Shown here piece by piece: positions 43,720 through 52,642 of a stretch of 64,000 bases of DNA (positions are counted from its first letter, which is position 1; each line of letters begins with the position of its first letter). Position numbers and translations under genes: made by a program. Under the pieces are notes generated by a model. The model was not told where the DNA came from, ran no database searches, and worked only from the letters and a program-made list of their open reading frames with translations. The stretch spans positions 22,222 through 86,221 of the forward strand of contig NZ_LRRH01000084.1 of NCBI RefSeq assembly GCF_001646785.1, in the 5' to 3' direction. The DNA is from Rhodococcus phenolicus (GTDB lineage Bacteria; Actinomycetota; Actinomycetes; Mycobacteriales; Mycobacteriaceae).

Positions 43720-44649
43720 TCAGGCAGTGGTCGCGAGTGCGGCCGCCAATCCGAGCGCGACCGATGTCGCGCACACCTCGATCACCGCGTTGCGCAGCGA
43801 CACCTCCGCGGTCGCGCGATGGGCGGTCGCGGCGGGCACCCACGTACGACGCCACCACGATGCCAGGGCCATCAGGCCGGCGAGGACCACGGACTTGGCC
43901 AGCACGATGCGGCCGTACCCGGTGTCGGCCAGCGCGGTCACCGAACCCAGCCGCACCGCCGCATCGATCACCCCGGTGACCGTCAGCGCCACCACACACC
44001 ACACGGCCAGCGTCGAATAGCGCGGCAGCAGCCGGGCCCACGCCCCGCGCGAACGCACAGTCAACGCGAGCGCGGCGAGCACGCCCACCCACAGACCGGC
44101 CGCGAGGACGTGCACCGCGTCGAGCAGCGACCCCACCGGCTGCTGCGACATGTGCCCGGACACCGGCCGCGCGATCAGCGCCGGCGCCGCCGCCGCGAGA
44201 ACCGGAGCCGTCGGCCACGGCGCGTCCCGGCGGTACGCGACGACCGCGACGACCGTGCACACCGCGACGCACACGAACGACGCCACCCCGATCCGTCCGG
44301 CCCCCACGGTTCCGGCGAACTGCGCGAACCGTGCGGTGTCGAGCCGGGTGACCGGCACTCCGGCCACCGCCGCCGCCTCGAACACCAGCAACGCGCCCTC
44401 GCACACCAGCCACACGCCGCCGAGCGCGGCGATCGCCCGCCACAGATCGGTGAACGCGACCGGCGGGCGCCGCTCGCCGCGGACCACGACACCGAGCGCG
44501 GCCAGACCGAGCACGGTCACGCCCGCGCACAACGACAGGGCGCGCACCCAGCTCGACCCCTGCGGTGCGGCCAGCAGCCATCCGGCGGCAACCCCCGCGG
44601 TTGCGCCGGCGGCGGCCCCGAGCAGCCACCGTCGGCGCACCCGCAACAC
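43720..44649 (-). CDS. copD: Copper resistance D-family membrane protein
   Basis: A 309-residue membrane protein with about eight helices. Histidines in HMSQQPVGSLLDAVHVLAAGLWVG match the CopD/PcoD motif thought to bind copper in the membrane. Start GTG at 44649 (VLRVRRRWLLG), five bases after the copC stop; another GTG lies nine bases on. It probably moves copper inward with CopC, or supplies copper to cuproenzymes. Last gene of a five-gene run. Confidence 0.85.
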   Translation of the reverse strand: MLRVRRRWLLGAAAGATAGVAAGWLLAAPQGSSWVRALSLCAGVTVLGLAALGVVVRGERRPPVAFTDLWRAIAALGGVWLVCEGALLVFEAAAVAGVPVTRLDTARFAQFAGTVGAGRIGVASFVCVAVCTVVAVVAYRRDAPWPTAPVLAAAAPALIARPVSGHMSQQPVGSLLDAVHVLAAGLWVGVLAALALTVRSRGAWARLLPRYSTLAVWCVVALTVTGVIDAAVRLGSVTALADTGYGRIVLAKSVVLAGLMALASWWRRTWVPAATAHRATAEVSLRNAVIEVCATSVALGLAAALATTA

Positions 44650-44654
44650 GGAGG

Positions 44655-45194
44655 TCAGGCCTTCGGCTTGCGCAACGCGAACCACAGGCCGCCCGCGACC
44701 ACGACCACCGCGGCGACGACGAACCACCACACCGCCGCGCCGCCGTCGTCGCCGTCGGCCGAGGTCGCGGCCGGGGTTTCCGGCGAGTCGGCCTTCGTGC
44801 CGGCGGCCGGGGCACCGGGCGTGCCCGACCCGTCCTGCGTGAGCGTGAATGTGCGGGTTCCGCTGACGGGGTGGCCGTCGGCGGAGGTGACCCGGAACGC
44901 GATGGTGTACTCGCCGGCCGGGCCCAGCTCGCCGACGTCGACGCCGACGGTCGCGCCGTCGACGACGGGATCGCCGTGCGACCACAGGTTTCCGTCCGGT
45001 CCGACGACGGTGAGCGCGGCGAACTGCTGCTGCATCGCCTCGTTGAACGTCACCGTCACCTGCTCGGGGGCCCGCGCGATCTGCGCGCCGTCCTCCGGAT
45101 TGCTGGCCAGGACGACGGCATGCGCCGATGCCGGCCCAGCGGTCGGCAACAGCGCCGCGACCAGGGCGACCAGGACTGCGAACACGCGATTCAT
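44655..45194 (-). CDS. copC: CopC-like periplasmic copper-binding protein with C-terminal anchor
   Basis: A 179-residue protein. A signal peptide (about 1-24) is followed by a mature start at HAVVLASNPEDGA, where the first histidine is a copper ligand in CopC. The beta-barrel domain contains VTSADGHPVSGTRTF with the second histidine. A Gly/Ala/Thr linker leads to one C-terminal helix (AVWWFVVAAVVVVAGGLWFAL) that anchors it. The ATG overlaps the YcnI-like stop as ATGA. Confidence 0.88.
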   Translation of the reverse strand: MNRVFAVLVALVAALLPTAGPASAHAVVLASNPEDGAQIARAPEQVTVTFNEAMQQQFAALTVVGPDGNLWSHGDPVVDGATVGVDVGELGPAGEYTIAFRVTSADGHPVSGTRTFTLTQDGSGTPGAPAAGTKADSPETPAATSADGDDGGAAVWWFVVAAVVVVAGGLWFALRKPKA

Positions 45195-45856
45195 GAGCGC
45201 CGCCCCTTCACGACCGCGCCGAGGCCGAGGGCGGCGGCGAGCGCGCCGAGCACCAGGCCGACACCGCCGAGCCAGCGGGCCGTGTCGTCCGTGCTGCTCG
45301 CGTCGCCGGTGTTCCCGTCGGTGGCCGTGGTGGACTCGGTGCCGTGTGCATCGCCGTCGGTGCTGCTCGCGGCGAGGGTCAGGGTGGGCGCCGGCTTCTC
45401 CGGTTCCTCGTCGCCGGTCGTTTCCTGATCCCACGCGACGACCTGACCGTCGCTGTAGGTCTGGACCGCCGGGAACGACACCGTGTCCTGCTCGGGCAGT
45501 GGCCCGGCGGACAGGAGGAACTGCTGGAACTGGCCGGGCCCGACGGCGACGCCGGGGTCGGCGGTCCAGGTCACCGAGGTGGCGAGACCGGACGCCGGGT
45601 CCTTGGTGACGGCGGCGGTCCAGCCCGGCATCGGTTCGGTCCGCGCGGACTTCAGTCCGGGCAGCGTCACCGTCAACGCGGTGGTTCCGGCCGTCTCGGA
45701 CTCGGTCGGCACGCGGAAGGTGAGTACCGAGTAGCCGCCCTGCGCGGCGTCGGGTGCGACAACGCTGACGTGCGCGGACGCGATGCCGGCACCGGTGAAC
45801 AGCAGTGCAGCGGTGATGCCCGCGGCCGTGACGGCGCGGGTCGGGAGGATCTTCAT
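45191..45856 (-). CDS. YcnI (DUF1775) copper-associated exported protein
   Basis: A 221-residue protein. A signal peptide cleaves before HVSVVAPDAAQGG; the first mature histidine and the tryptophans in PGWTAA and VTWTADPG fit the copper site reported for YcnI. The DUF1775 domain spans about 28-165. A Ser/Thr/Asp-rich linker and one C-terminal helix follow. It overlaps copC and the next upstream gene by 4 bases each. YcnI proteins bind Cu(II) and work with CopC/CopD. Confidence 0.88.
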   Translation of the reverse strand: MKILPTRAVTAAGITAALLFTGAGIASAHVSVVAPDAAQGGYSVLTFRVPTESETAGTTALTVTLPGLKSARTEPMPGWTAAVTKDPASGLATSVTWTADPGVAVGPGQFQQFLLSAGPLPEQDTVSFPAVQTYSDGQVVAWDQETTGDEEPEKPAPTLTLAASSTDGDAHGTESTTATDGNTGDASSTDDTARWLGGVGLVLGALAAALGLGAVVKGRRS

Positions 45857-46380
45857 CTGTACGGGCTTTCTGATCGGAGAGGAGATGCGGGCCGGACGAC
45901 CGCGACGGGTGGTCCCCTCCGACGGATGCTCGGTGGCGGTCGCGCCTCGACGATCCGCCGCACCGCACCGGCCGGCACGACCCGGACCGGAGCCTCGACC
46001 GGCACCGGACCGGCCGACAGGGCCGCACGTACCGCGCGGGTGATCGCCGCGTACAGGCGTTCCGCGGCCGTGAGCAGCCGGGCACACCCGGCGATCGCGA
46101 TCACGTGTGCGGCGAGCATCGTCCACGACATGTGGGTGTGCTCGGCCGGAACGGCCGCGAGGACGACGTGCGTGCCGGCCTGGCCGACCGCGAGCAACGC
46201 GATCGTCGGCACCGCCGTCATGTGCGCACCCAGCACCCCGACGACGGCGGCGACCGCGACGAGCAGCGCCGCACCCGGTCCCGTCGGTGCTCCGCCGCCG
46301 GCCGCGGCGTGCGCGGCGATCGCGAGCGCCGCCGTCAGGGCACCCGCGGTCGCACCGCGCAGGATCGGACCGGCAGACAC
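45853..46380 (-). CDS. Small membrane protein of the copper operon
   Basis: A 175-residue protein with about four helices in the first 130 residues, followed by a basic, Pro/Arg-rich tail. Histidines are clustered in membrane segments (GAHMTAVPT, GTHVVLA, EHTHMSWTMLAAHVIA), which could bind copper. GTG start at 46380. It is coupled to the YcnI-like gene (ATGA). I recognise no named family. The basic tail overlaps the YcnI start, so its exact length is less certain than its core. Confidence 0.68.
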   Translation of the reverse strand: MSAGPILRGATAGALTAALAIAAHAAAGGGAPTGPGAALLVAVAAVVGVLGAHMTAVPTIALLAVGQAGTHVVLAAVPAEHTHMSWTMLAAHVIAIAGCARLLTAAERLYAAITRAVRAALSAGPVPVEAPVRVVPAGAVRRIVEARPPPSIRRRGPPVAVVRPASPLRSESPYR

Positions 46381-46387
46381 GGGAACG

Positions 46388-47041
46388 TCAGCGCACGCCG
46401 AGGCGGGCCAGCAGGTCGGCTTCGATGCCGTCGAGCTCGGTGGAGATCGCCGCGTGCGCCGAGCGGCGGCGCTGGGCCGGCATCTGCTCGGCCGCGCCGA
46501 TGGCGGTCGTCAGATCGGTGAGCCGGGCACGGATGGCCTCGGCGAACTTCCGGGTTTCGGCATCCTGCGGATGCTGCTCGACGATCTTGGCGACGGACTG
46601 CTCGGCACCTGCGACGCGGGCGCTGAGCCGTGCACCGTGCCCGGTGTACTCGCCCAATTGATCGATCGCGATGCCCATGCGCTGCGCCCGCCGGGCGTCG
46701 AGTTGCCCGCGCAGCGCGGTGACGGCCTGATAGATCAGCGGCACCAGCACGGGAGCCAGCAGGCGGGCGACACCGAGATAGCGGCGCACCTTCGCGGCGG
46801 TGAACCCCTGCGCGGCGGCGGCCTTCTCCTGTGCCTTGAGCGTGGCGACCTGCTGCTTTTCGACGCGGGCCTGTGACTTGACGAGTTCCTTGTCGGTCTT
46901 GGCCCGTGCCTTCGCGGCACGCCGGTCCCGTTTCGATTCGTTTTTCGCGCTGAGCTTCGCTTCGAGCGCGGCCTTGTGCTTCAGGGCCTTCGCCTCGGCC
47001 TTGCGGGTGGCGCGACGCTTCCGCCGGTTGAACAACGCCAT
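46388..47041 (-). CDS. DUF6474-type basic coiled-coil protein
   Basis: A 217-residue protein. The first roughly 90 residues are highly charged (Lys/Arg/Glu/Ala) and likely coiled coil, starting MALFNRRKRRATRKAEAK. A hydrophobic stretch at about 100-118 (RLLAPVLVPLIYQAVTAL) and a helical C-terminal half follow. It looks like the actinobacterial family labelled DUF6474. The ATG at 47041 has GGAGGG upstream. It leads the copper operon, seven bases before the next gene, but nothing in it suggests copper binding. Confidence 0.68.
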   Translation of the reverse strand: MALFNRRKRRATRKAEAKALKHKAALEAKLSAKNESKRDRRAAKARAKTDKELVKSQARVEKQQVATLKAQEKAAAAQGFTAAKVRRYLGVARLLAPVLVPLIYQAVTALRGQLDARRAQRMGIAIDQLGEYTGHGARLSARVAGAEQSVAKIVEQHPQDAETRKFAEAIRARLTDLTTAIGAAEQMPAQRRRSAHAAISTELDGIEADLLARLGVR

Positions 47042-47145
47042 CGAACAGCACCCTCCATTCGGTGTGGCGGCGCAGCGGCGCCTGAACATCAGGCTATCTG
47101 TGCCGGTGGTATCGGTTCACCTTAGGACGAATACTCTGGACAGTT

Positions 47146-48735
47146 GTGAATGCACCCATCGAAAAGCGGCGATCGCCCGTCCTCATCGAGGCGAGCGCGC
47201 TGACGCGGTGCCGTCACCGGGTGTATCTGGACGCGACGTTTCCTGAGGACTTGGCGGCAGCACCGGAGAACCCCGGAGCGAAACAGCGGCAGGAGGCCGC
47301 GGCCGCACATCGTGAATCGATCCGCAGGCAACTGTTCGGCGCACAGCCCGGCTGGGTGCAGATCGCCGGGGACCGGCCGGCGTCCGCGCGGGCGGAGGAC
47401 ACGATCCGGGCGTGCCGCGACGGGGCCGACCGGATCTGGGGTGCGGTGCTGCCCGCCGACCTCGGCACGGGTCGGCGCGGCCGGTCCGAGATGCTGCTGC
47501 GCGATACCGAACACGGCGGTTACATCCCGGTGATCGTCGTCAACCACAAGGTCACCGATCCGGGTCGCGGTGCGACCACGACCGGGCTGTTCGCGTGGGA
47601 ACCCGCGGTCGACGAGACCCGCAAGGTACGCAGCCAGCCCCGCGACCAGATGCGCGTCGCGCACCTGTACCGGATGCTCGAACGGCACGGGCTGGCCACT
47701 CCCGCGAAGATCGCCGGGGCGGTCGGCTACGGCGGCGACTGCATCCTCGTGCACGACCTGTCGGAGGTGCTCGGCGACTACGACGAGCGGTTCGCGGACC
47801 GGGTCGCGATCGCGCGCGGCGAGGTCGCGACCGAGCCGGCGCAGATCGGGGAGTGCCGCACCTGCCCGTGGTGGACCCGGTGCCGTGAACAGCTGGTGCG
47901 GACGCACGACGTGTCGCTGGTGGCGCCCGGTCAGCGCGCGACGGTCCTGCACGAACTCGGCGTGCACACCGTCGACGAGCTGGCCCGCTGGGACGGTACG
48001 GAACCCGAGGTGTGGCCGCAGGGGTCGTTCGCGGACACGGTGGTGACGGCGAAGGCGTGGCTGGTGGGGGCGCCCCTCGTGCGGCGCTACCCGCACGTGC
48101 ACGTGCACCGGGCCGACATCGAGGTCGACGTCGACATGGAGAGCTACCACGAGTTCGGGGCGTACCTGTGGGGGACGTTGCTGAACGGCGACGGCGACGC
48201 CGTGTACCGGCCGTTCGCGACGTGGGATCCCGTGCCCACCGAGGACGAGGCCCGCTCGTTCGGCGAATTCTGGTCGTGGCTGTCCGATCAGCGGAAGGTC
48301 GCGGAACGGCGCGGGAAAACCTTTGCCGCATACTGCTATTCGCGAAGCGCCGAGGACAAGTGGTTGTTGTCGTCGGCACGCCGGTTCGGCGGACGGCCCG
48401 GTGTGCCGAGCGAAGCCGAGGTGCGCGCGTTCATCGACTCGCCGCAGTGGGTCGACGTGTACCAGGCGGTGACGGATCAGTTCGTCTGCCCGAACGGCAA
48501 GGGGCTCAAGAAGATCGCTCCGCTCGCGGGACATCGGTGGCGGGACGACGAGGCCGGCGGCGAGGCGTCCATGAGCTGGTACCGCGAGGCCGTCGGCTAC
48601 GAGGGCGTGCCCGATCCGACGCAGCGACAGCGACTGCTCGAGTACAACGAGGACGACGTCGTCGCGACGAAGATCCTGCGCGAGTGGATGACCGACCGGG
48701 CGGTGCTGGAGATTCCGCACATCGACGACCTCTGA
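47146..48735 (+). CDS. TM0106-family RecB-like putative nuclease
   Basis: A 529-residue protein. The N-terminal half resembles the RecB/Cas4-like nuclease fold, with an acidic/lysine motif around IVVNHKVTD and a cysteine cluster CRTCPWWTRC that may form an Fe-S site with an earlier cysteine. The C-terminal half (about 315-525) carries an RNase H-like fold with DIEVDVDMESYHEFG and a final EYNEDDVVATKIL motif. This two-part layout is that of the TM0106 family. The GTG start has no obvious ribosome site. DNA repair or RNA processing is possible. Confidence 0.8.
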   Translation: MNAPIEKRRSPVLIEASALTRCRHRVYLDATFPEDLAAAPENPGAKQRQEAAAAHRESIRRQLFGAQPGWVQIAGDRPASARAEDTIRACRDGADRIWGAVLPADLGTGRRGRSEMLLRDTEHGGYIPVIVVNHKVTDPGRGATTTGLFAWEPAVDETRKVRSQPRDQMRVAHLYRMLERHGLATPAKIAGAVGYGGDCILVHDLSEVLGDYDERFADRVAIARGEVATEPAQIGECRTCPWWTRCREQLVRTHDVSLVAPGQRATVLHELGVHTVDELARWDGTEPEVWPQGSFADTVVTAKAWLVGAPLVRRYPHVHVHRADIEVDVDMESYHEFGAYLWGTLLNGDGDAVYRPFATWDPVPTEDEARSFGEFWSWLSDQRKVAERRGKTFAAYCYSRSAEDKWLLSSARRFGGRPGVPSEAEVRAFIDSPQWVDVYQAVTDQFVCPNGKGLKKIAPLAGHRWRDDEAGGEASMSWYREAVGYEGVPDPTQRQRLLEYNEDDVVATKILREWMTDRAVLEIPHIDDL

Positions 48736-48738
48736 CCG

Positions 48739-49575
48739 TCAGGACCGCACGGCCTCGGCGAGGCGGACCAGCGCATCGACCACCGGTTGCCCGAACATGG
48801 GTGGGTCGTTGTGCCCGGTACCCGGCAGGACGACCCGTTCGACGAGATGCGGCGCCGCGTCGGCGACCCGCTCGCTCTGCGCGGACGGGACGATCGTGTC
48901 GGCGGTGCCGTGGACGACGGTGACCGGCACCTCGAGACGGGCGACGGTCGCGGCGACCGGAAAGCGGTCCCGCACCAGCACCGTCGGGAGAAGCGGATAG
49001 TGGTGCCGCGCGACGGACGGCAGGTCGACGAACGGCGAGCGCAGCAGCAGGCCCGCCGGCGGATGCGCGGCGGCGAGTTCGGCGGCGACGCCGGTACCGA
49101 GGCTCTCCCCGAGATACAGCAGCCGCTCGGGCGGGACGGTCTCGCCGGTGAGGAGGAACTGCCGCGCGGCGCGCGCGTCGAGCGCGAGACCGGCCTCGGT
49201 GGGCCGGCCCGGATTGCCGCCGTAGCCGCGGTAGTCCATCAGCAGTGTCGCGAAGCCCGCGCCGGACAGGGCCGCGGCGAGAGGTGCCCGGTCGAGCCGG
49301 TTGCCGCCGTTCCCGGGCGCGAGCAGCACGGTGAAGCCGGCACCCGGTCCGGTGGGAACGGCGGCCGGGACGAACCAGGCACCGAGCTCGAGGCCGTCGG
49401 ACGTGTGGAGCCGGACGTCCCGGGCACCGGGAAGGATGTCCGACGCCGGCGGTGGCGTGGACGTGTCCGGCAGGTAGATCAACCGTCGCTGGCCGGCCCA
49501 CAACAGGACGCCCATCACCGCGACCACCGCGACGACGGCGACGAGCACCCGCACGGCTGCTGCTCCGGGGGGCAT
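48739..49575 (-). CDS. Membrane-anchored alpha/beta-hydrolase (BEM46-like)
   Basis: A 278-residue protein with one N-terminal helix (about 8-26). The hydrolase domain has VLLAPGNGGNRLDRAPLA, DYRGYGGNPGRPTEAGL, a nucleophile in YLGESLGTGVAAEL (about 145-158), an aspartate in HGTADTIVP and a histidine in GTGHNDPP. These fit the BEM46/ABHD13 group. The active site is probably outside the membrane. Its end is three bases from the end of the nuclease gene. Confidence 0.82.
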   Translation of the reverse strand: MPPGAAAVRVLVAVVAVVAVMGVLLWAGQRRLIYLPDTSTPPPASDILPGARDVRLHTSDGLELGAWFVPAAVPTGPGAGFTVLLAPGNGGNRLDRAPLAAALSGAGFATLLMDYRGYGGNPGRPTEAGLALDARAARQFLLTGETVPPERLLYLGESLGTGVAAELAAAHPPAGLLLRSPFVDLPSVARHHYPLLPTVLVRDRFPVAATVARLEVPVTVVHGTADTIVPSAQSERVADAAPHLVERVVLPGTGHNDPPMFGQPVVDALVRLAEAVRS

Positions 49576-49697
49576 GTCACGAGTGTGCCTCGTCGTTCGA
49601 TCGGATCAAAACCCCCTGCGGCGGCGTGTTCGGATGGCGATCGGGCGTGCTCGGTGCCTACATTGAAAGTCGAGACCACATCAGGGAAGGACGATCG

Positions 49698-49907
49698 ATG
49701 CTTCGCAGAATCGGCACTCTCACTGCATTTTTCGCGACGGTAGCGGTGACCGCGGTCGGGGCGGCGAGTGTCTCCCGCGCAGGAAACGCTCCGGGACACA
49801 AGGTTTCGGGTAACCGGGTCAGTACCCGCTCGCGGGTGATGGACGAATTGTCCTTGCGGCAGCGTTCTTTCTCGCTGTATCCCGGCTCGTATCTGATGCC
49901 GAAGTAG
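49698..49907 (+). CDS. Small secreted protein, uncharacterised
   Basis: A 69-residue protein. A signal peptide (about 1-28) with a hydrophobic core GTLTAFFATVAVTAVGAASV is followed by a short mature region of about 40 residues rich in Ser, Arg and Tyr, ending SLYPGSYLMPK. The ATG follows AGGGAAGGACGATCG. There are no cysteines and no motif I recognise. A strong hairpin follows eight bases after the stop, supporting a real short transcript. Confidence 0.6.
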   Translation: MLRRIGTLTAFFATVAVTAVGAASVSRAGNAPGHKVSGNRVSTRSRVMDELSLRQRSFSLYPGSYLMPK

Positions 49908-49915
49908 CCGCGGCT

Positions 49916-49957
49916 CGTGCGTGGTTCCGGTAGCGGGGGCCACCGGAACCACGCACG
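49916..49957. terminator. 16-bp perfect hairpin, bidirectional terminator
   Basis: CGTGCGTGGTTCCGGT (49916-49931) pairs perfectly with ACCGGAACCACGCACG (49942-49957) around a 10-base loop. It sits between the small secreted protein (+) and the SDR gene (-). There is no U-tract on either side. Confidence 0.65.
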
Positions 49958-49971
49958 GGCGGCGGAGCCGC

Positions 49972-50739
49972 CTAGCGCGGCGCCATGCGCAGCGCACCGT
50001 CCATGCGGATGGTCTCGCCGTTGAGGTAGTCGTGCTCGACGATCATCTGCACGAGCTGGGCGTACTCGGCCGGCTGGGCCAGCCGCGACGGGAACGGCAC
50101 GCCCGCTTCGAGGCCCTTGCGGTACTCCTCGGTGACACCGGCGAGCATCGGGGTGTCGACGATGCCGGGGGCGATGGTGTTGACGCGGATGCCGAACTGC
50201 GCGAGATCGCGGGCCGCGGGGACGGTCATGCCGTGCACGCCGCCCTTGGAAGCGGAGTACGCGATCTGCCCGATCTGGCCCTCGAACGCCGCGACGGACG
50301 CGGTGTTGATCACGACGCCGCGCTGACCGGCGTCGTCGACCGGATCGGTCTTGGAGATGGCGTCCGCGGCCAGGCGCATCACGTTGAACGTGCCGAGCAG
50401 GTTCACGGTGATGACCGTGCGGAACAGTTCGAGGTCGTGCGGGCCGTTCTTCGACAGGATGCGACCGGCCCAGCCGACGCCGGCACAGTTGACGACGGTG
50501 CGCAGCGGCACACCCGACTCGACGATCGTGTCGACCGCGGCCTGCACCTCGTCGGCGCTGGTGACGTCCGTGGCGAGCAGCGTGACGCCCTCGGGCGCCT
50601 TGCCGCCGACCCGCTCGATGGACTGGGCGAGATCGAGACCGAAGACGGTCGCGCCGGCGTCGGTGAGGCGTTTCGCGGTGGCCGCGCCGAGCCCGGAGGC
50701 GGCTCCGGTGACCAGTGCTGCGGTTCCCTGAATTTCCAC
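49972..50739 (-). CDS. SDR-family 3-hydroxyacyl-CoA dehydrogenase-like
   Basis: A 255-residue short-chain dehydrogenase. It has the cofactor loop TGAASGLGAATA (about 11-22), NCAGVGWAG, the catalytic serine in NTASVAAFEGQIGQIAYSASKGG with the YxxxK motif, and PGIVDTPM. The sequence resembles type II 17-beta-HSD10/2-methyl-3-hydroxybutyryl-CoA dehydrogenases of fatty-acid and branched-chain amino-acid breakdown. It is monocistronic as far as visible, with a terminator at its 3' end. Confidence 0.85.
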   Translation of the reverse strand: MEIQGTAALVTGAASGLGAATAKRLTDAGATVFGLDLAQSIERVGGKAPEGVTLLATDVTSADEVQAAVDTIVESGVPLRTVVNCAGVGWAGRILSKNGPHDLELFRTVITVNLLGTFNVMRLAADAISKTDPVDDAGQRGVVINTASVAAFEGQIGQIAYSASKGGVHGMTVPAARDLAQFGIRVNTIAPGIVDTPMLAGVTEEYRKGLEAGVPFPSRLAQPAEYAQLVQMIVEHDYLNGETIRMDGALRMAPR

Positions 50740-50820
50740 TGCCTTGCTCCTGTTCCGGCGGCCCGGTCGGCGCGCCTCGTCTGTGGTCGAACCCTAGCGC
50801 GGCGGCAGGCGCGCCGGGAG

Positions 50821-52083
50821 CTACGCGGGCGTCCCTGCGGCGGGCGCGGCGACCTCCTCGAGGGAGCGCCGGCGACCGCGCACCAGCAGTATCGCGCCGA
50901 GCCCGGCCGCGACGAGACATGCGACGGCACCGAGCAGCAGTCCGGCCCGTCCGCCGAACTCCTCGCACACCCACCCGGCGAACGGCCCGCCGATCGCGGT
51001 GGAACCGAGGAACGCCACCGACCACAGCGCCATGACACGCCCGCGCATCGTCGGGGCCGACGCGAGCTGCAGCGAGCTGTTCGTGGTCGCGGTGAACGAT
51101 GCGCTCAGGCCGCCGACGAGAACCATCGCGGCGATCATGAACCCGAGGTTCGGAGCGGCCGCGGCGGCTGCCATGGCCACGCCGAAGGCGAGTGCGGTCA
51201 CCACCAGCGGTTTGACCCCGGTGCGTCCCCACGTGGCGATCACGAGTCCGCCGACGACCGATCCGGCGCCCATCGCGGCGGTCAGGAATCCGTAGCCACC
51301 GGCTCCGGCGACGAGCACGTGTTCGGCGACGACCGGAAGGACGACCTGGAATTCGAAGGCCAGGCAGCCGACGAGCGCCATCATGAGCAGCGGCACCGCG
51401 AGGTCGGGGCTGCGCCGCACGTATGCCAGGCCCTCCCGCAGCTGGCCGCGCGCCCGGACGGCCGGTGGCGTCGGGTTCAGCAGCGTCACGTCGAGGCGCA
51501 GCAGCGAGGTCACGACCGCGACGAAGCTGGCCGCGTTGAGCAGGAAGCAGACGCCGATACCGCCGGCGGCGATGACCAGGCCGGCGACGGCCGGTCCGAT
51601 CATGCGTGAGCACGAGGCCAGCACGGACTGCAGACTCACGGCATTGCGCAGATCTTCGGGGCCGACCATCTCGAGCATGAACGACTGGCGGGCGGGGTTC
51701 TCGAAACACTGGTTCAGTCCGAGCATCACGGCGAGCACCCACACGTGCCACAGCCGGACGGTGCCGGTGACGGTGAGCAGACCCAGGACCAGGGCCTGGA
51801 TGCCCATCATCGACTGCAGGCCGATCATCAGTCTGCGTTTGTCCACCCGGTCCGCGACGACGCCGCCGTACGGGCCGATGAGCAGCATCGGCACGGTCTG
51901 CAACGCCAGCACCACGCCGATCGCGGTACCGGATCCGGTCAGTTCGAGGACGAGCCACGACTGCGCGACGGTCTGCATCCAGGTGCCGATCAGGGAAACG
52001 GCCTGGCCGGAGATGTAGCGGCGGAAATTCGCACCGCGGAGTGCGGCGAAGGTCTGTCCGCGCAGGTCGGTGAGGGCTGTCAC
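50821..52083 (-). CDS. MFS exporter, EntS-like
   Basis: A 420-residue permease with 12 helices. ALRGANFRRYISGQAVSLIGTWMQTVAQSWLVLELTGS is typical of the MFS_3/EntS group. VVADRVDKRRLM is motif A, and ASAPTMRGRVMALWSVAFLGSTAIGGPFAGW is the C-terminal signature. The GTG at 52083 overlaps the marR-type stop by 4 bases (GTGA) and is preferred over the ATG at 52092. Co-transcribed with and probably controlled by the MarR regulator. Confidence 0.85.
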   Translation of the reverse strand: MTALTDLRGQTFAALRGANFRRYISGQAVSLIGTWMQTVAQSWLVLELTGSGTAIGVVLALQTVPMLLIGPYGGVVADRVDKRRLMIGLQSMMGIQALVLGLLTVTGTVRLWHVWVLAVMLGLNQCFENPARQSFMLEMVGPEDLRNAVSLQSVLASCSRMIGPAVAGLVIAAGGIGVCFLLNAASFVAVVTSLLRLDVTLLNPTPPAVRARGQLREGLAYVRRSPDLAVPLLMMALVGCLAFEFQVVLPVVAEHVLVAGAGGYGFLTAAMGAGSVVGGLVIATWGRTGVKPLVVTALAFGVAMAAAAAAPNLGFMIAAMVLVGGLSASFTATTNSSLQLASAPTMRGRVMALWSVAFLGSTAIGGPFAGWVCEEFGGRAGLLLGAVACLVAAGLGAILLVRGRRRSLEEVAAPAAGTPA

Positions 52084-52544
52084 GGGCGACACCCGGCGTC
52101 GGCCATGCTCTCGGCGAGGGCTTCGAGTGCGGGGAGCGCCCGGCGGATCGCGTCGCTGTGCTCGTCGGACAACGCCGCCAGATTCTCCGCGAAGAGCGCG
52201 GTCCGAACCTCCCGTAGATGCAGGAACCGTTCCCGGCCGGCGTCGGTGATGCGGGCCCGGACCACGCGTTTGTCGCCGGGGTCGGGGGAGCGGGTGAGCA
52301 GGCCGGCGTCCTCGAGCTTGCCGAGCATCCGCGACAGCATCGTCGGGTTGAGGCCCTCGATCTCGGCGACCTCGCGCACGCCGATCTCCTCGTGCCGCGC
52401 GACGGTGGACAGCAGGGAGAACTGGGTGCGGGTGAGACCGTCCTCGCCGGAAGAGCGGCGGTCGACGCGGCGGGCGATCTTGCCGAAGGTGACGCGCAGC
52501 CGCGCGATCTCGTCGTTCTCGAATCGTGTGCTGTCGGTACCCAC
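52080..52544 (-). CDS. MarR-family regulator
   Basis: A 154-residue regulator. The winged helix-turn-helix is at about 40-105 (TRTQFSLLSTVARHEEIGVREVAEIEGLNPTMLSRMLGKLEDAGLLTRSPDPGDKRVVRARIT). The start is GTG at 52544 because GGGAGGCGAC precedes it; a longer frame to 52580 would run across the operator. It heads a two-gene operon with an MFS exporter, a common drug-response arrangement. Confidence 0.88.
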   Translation of the reverse strand: MGTDSTRFENDEIARLRVTFGKIARRVDRRSSGEDGLTRTQFSLLSTVARHEEIGVREVAEIEGLNPTMLSRMLGKLEDAGLLTRSPDPGDKRVVRARITDAGRERFLHLREVRTALFAENLAALSDEHSDAIRRALPALEALAESMADAGCRP

Positions 52545-52562
52545 GTCGCCTCCCGGTATTAA

Positions 52563-52576
52563 TTGCCTATCGGCAA
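52563..52576. promoter_or_regulatory. MarR operator candidate
   Basis: TTGCC-TATC-GGCAA, 5-bp arms around four bases, 19 bases upstream of the marR-type start codon. Placement and dimension fit MarR autoregulation. It overlaps the AT-rich stretch likely to contain the promoter. Confidence 0.55.
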
Positions 52577-52642
52577 GCATACTCCTGGGTGCAAGCCGGA
52601 GCGGTCCGTTCCGGCGTACGGCCGGGACGGCGGGAGCGGTTT

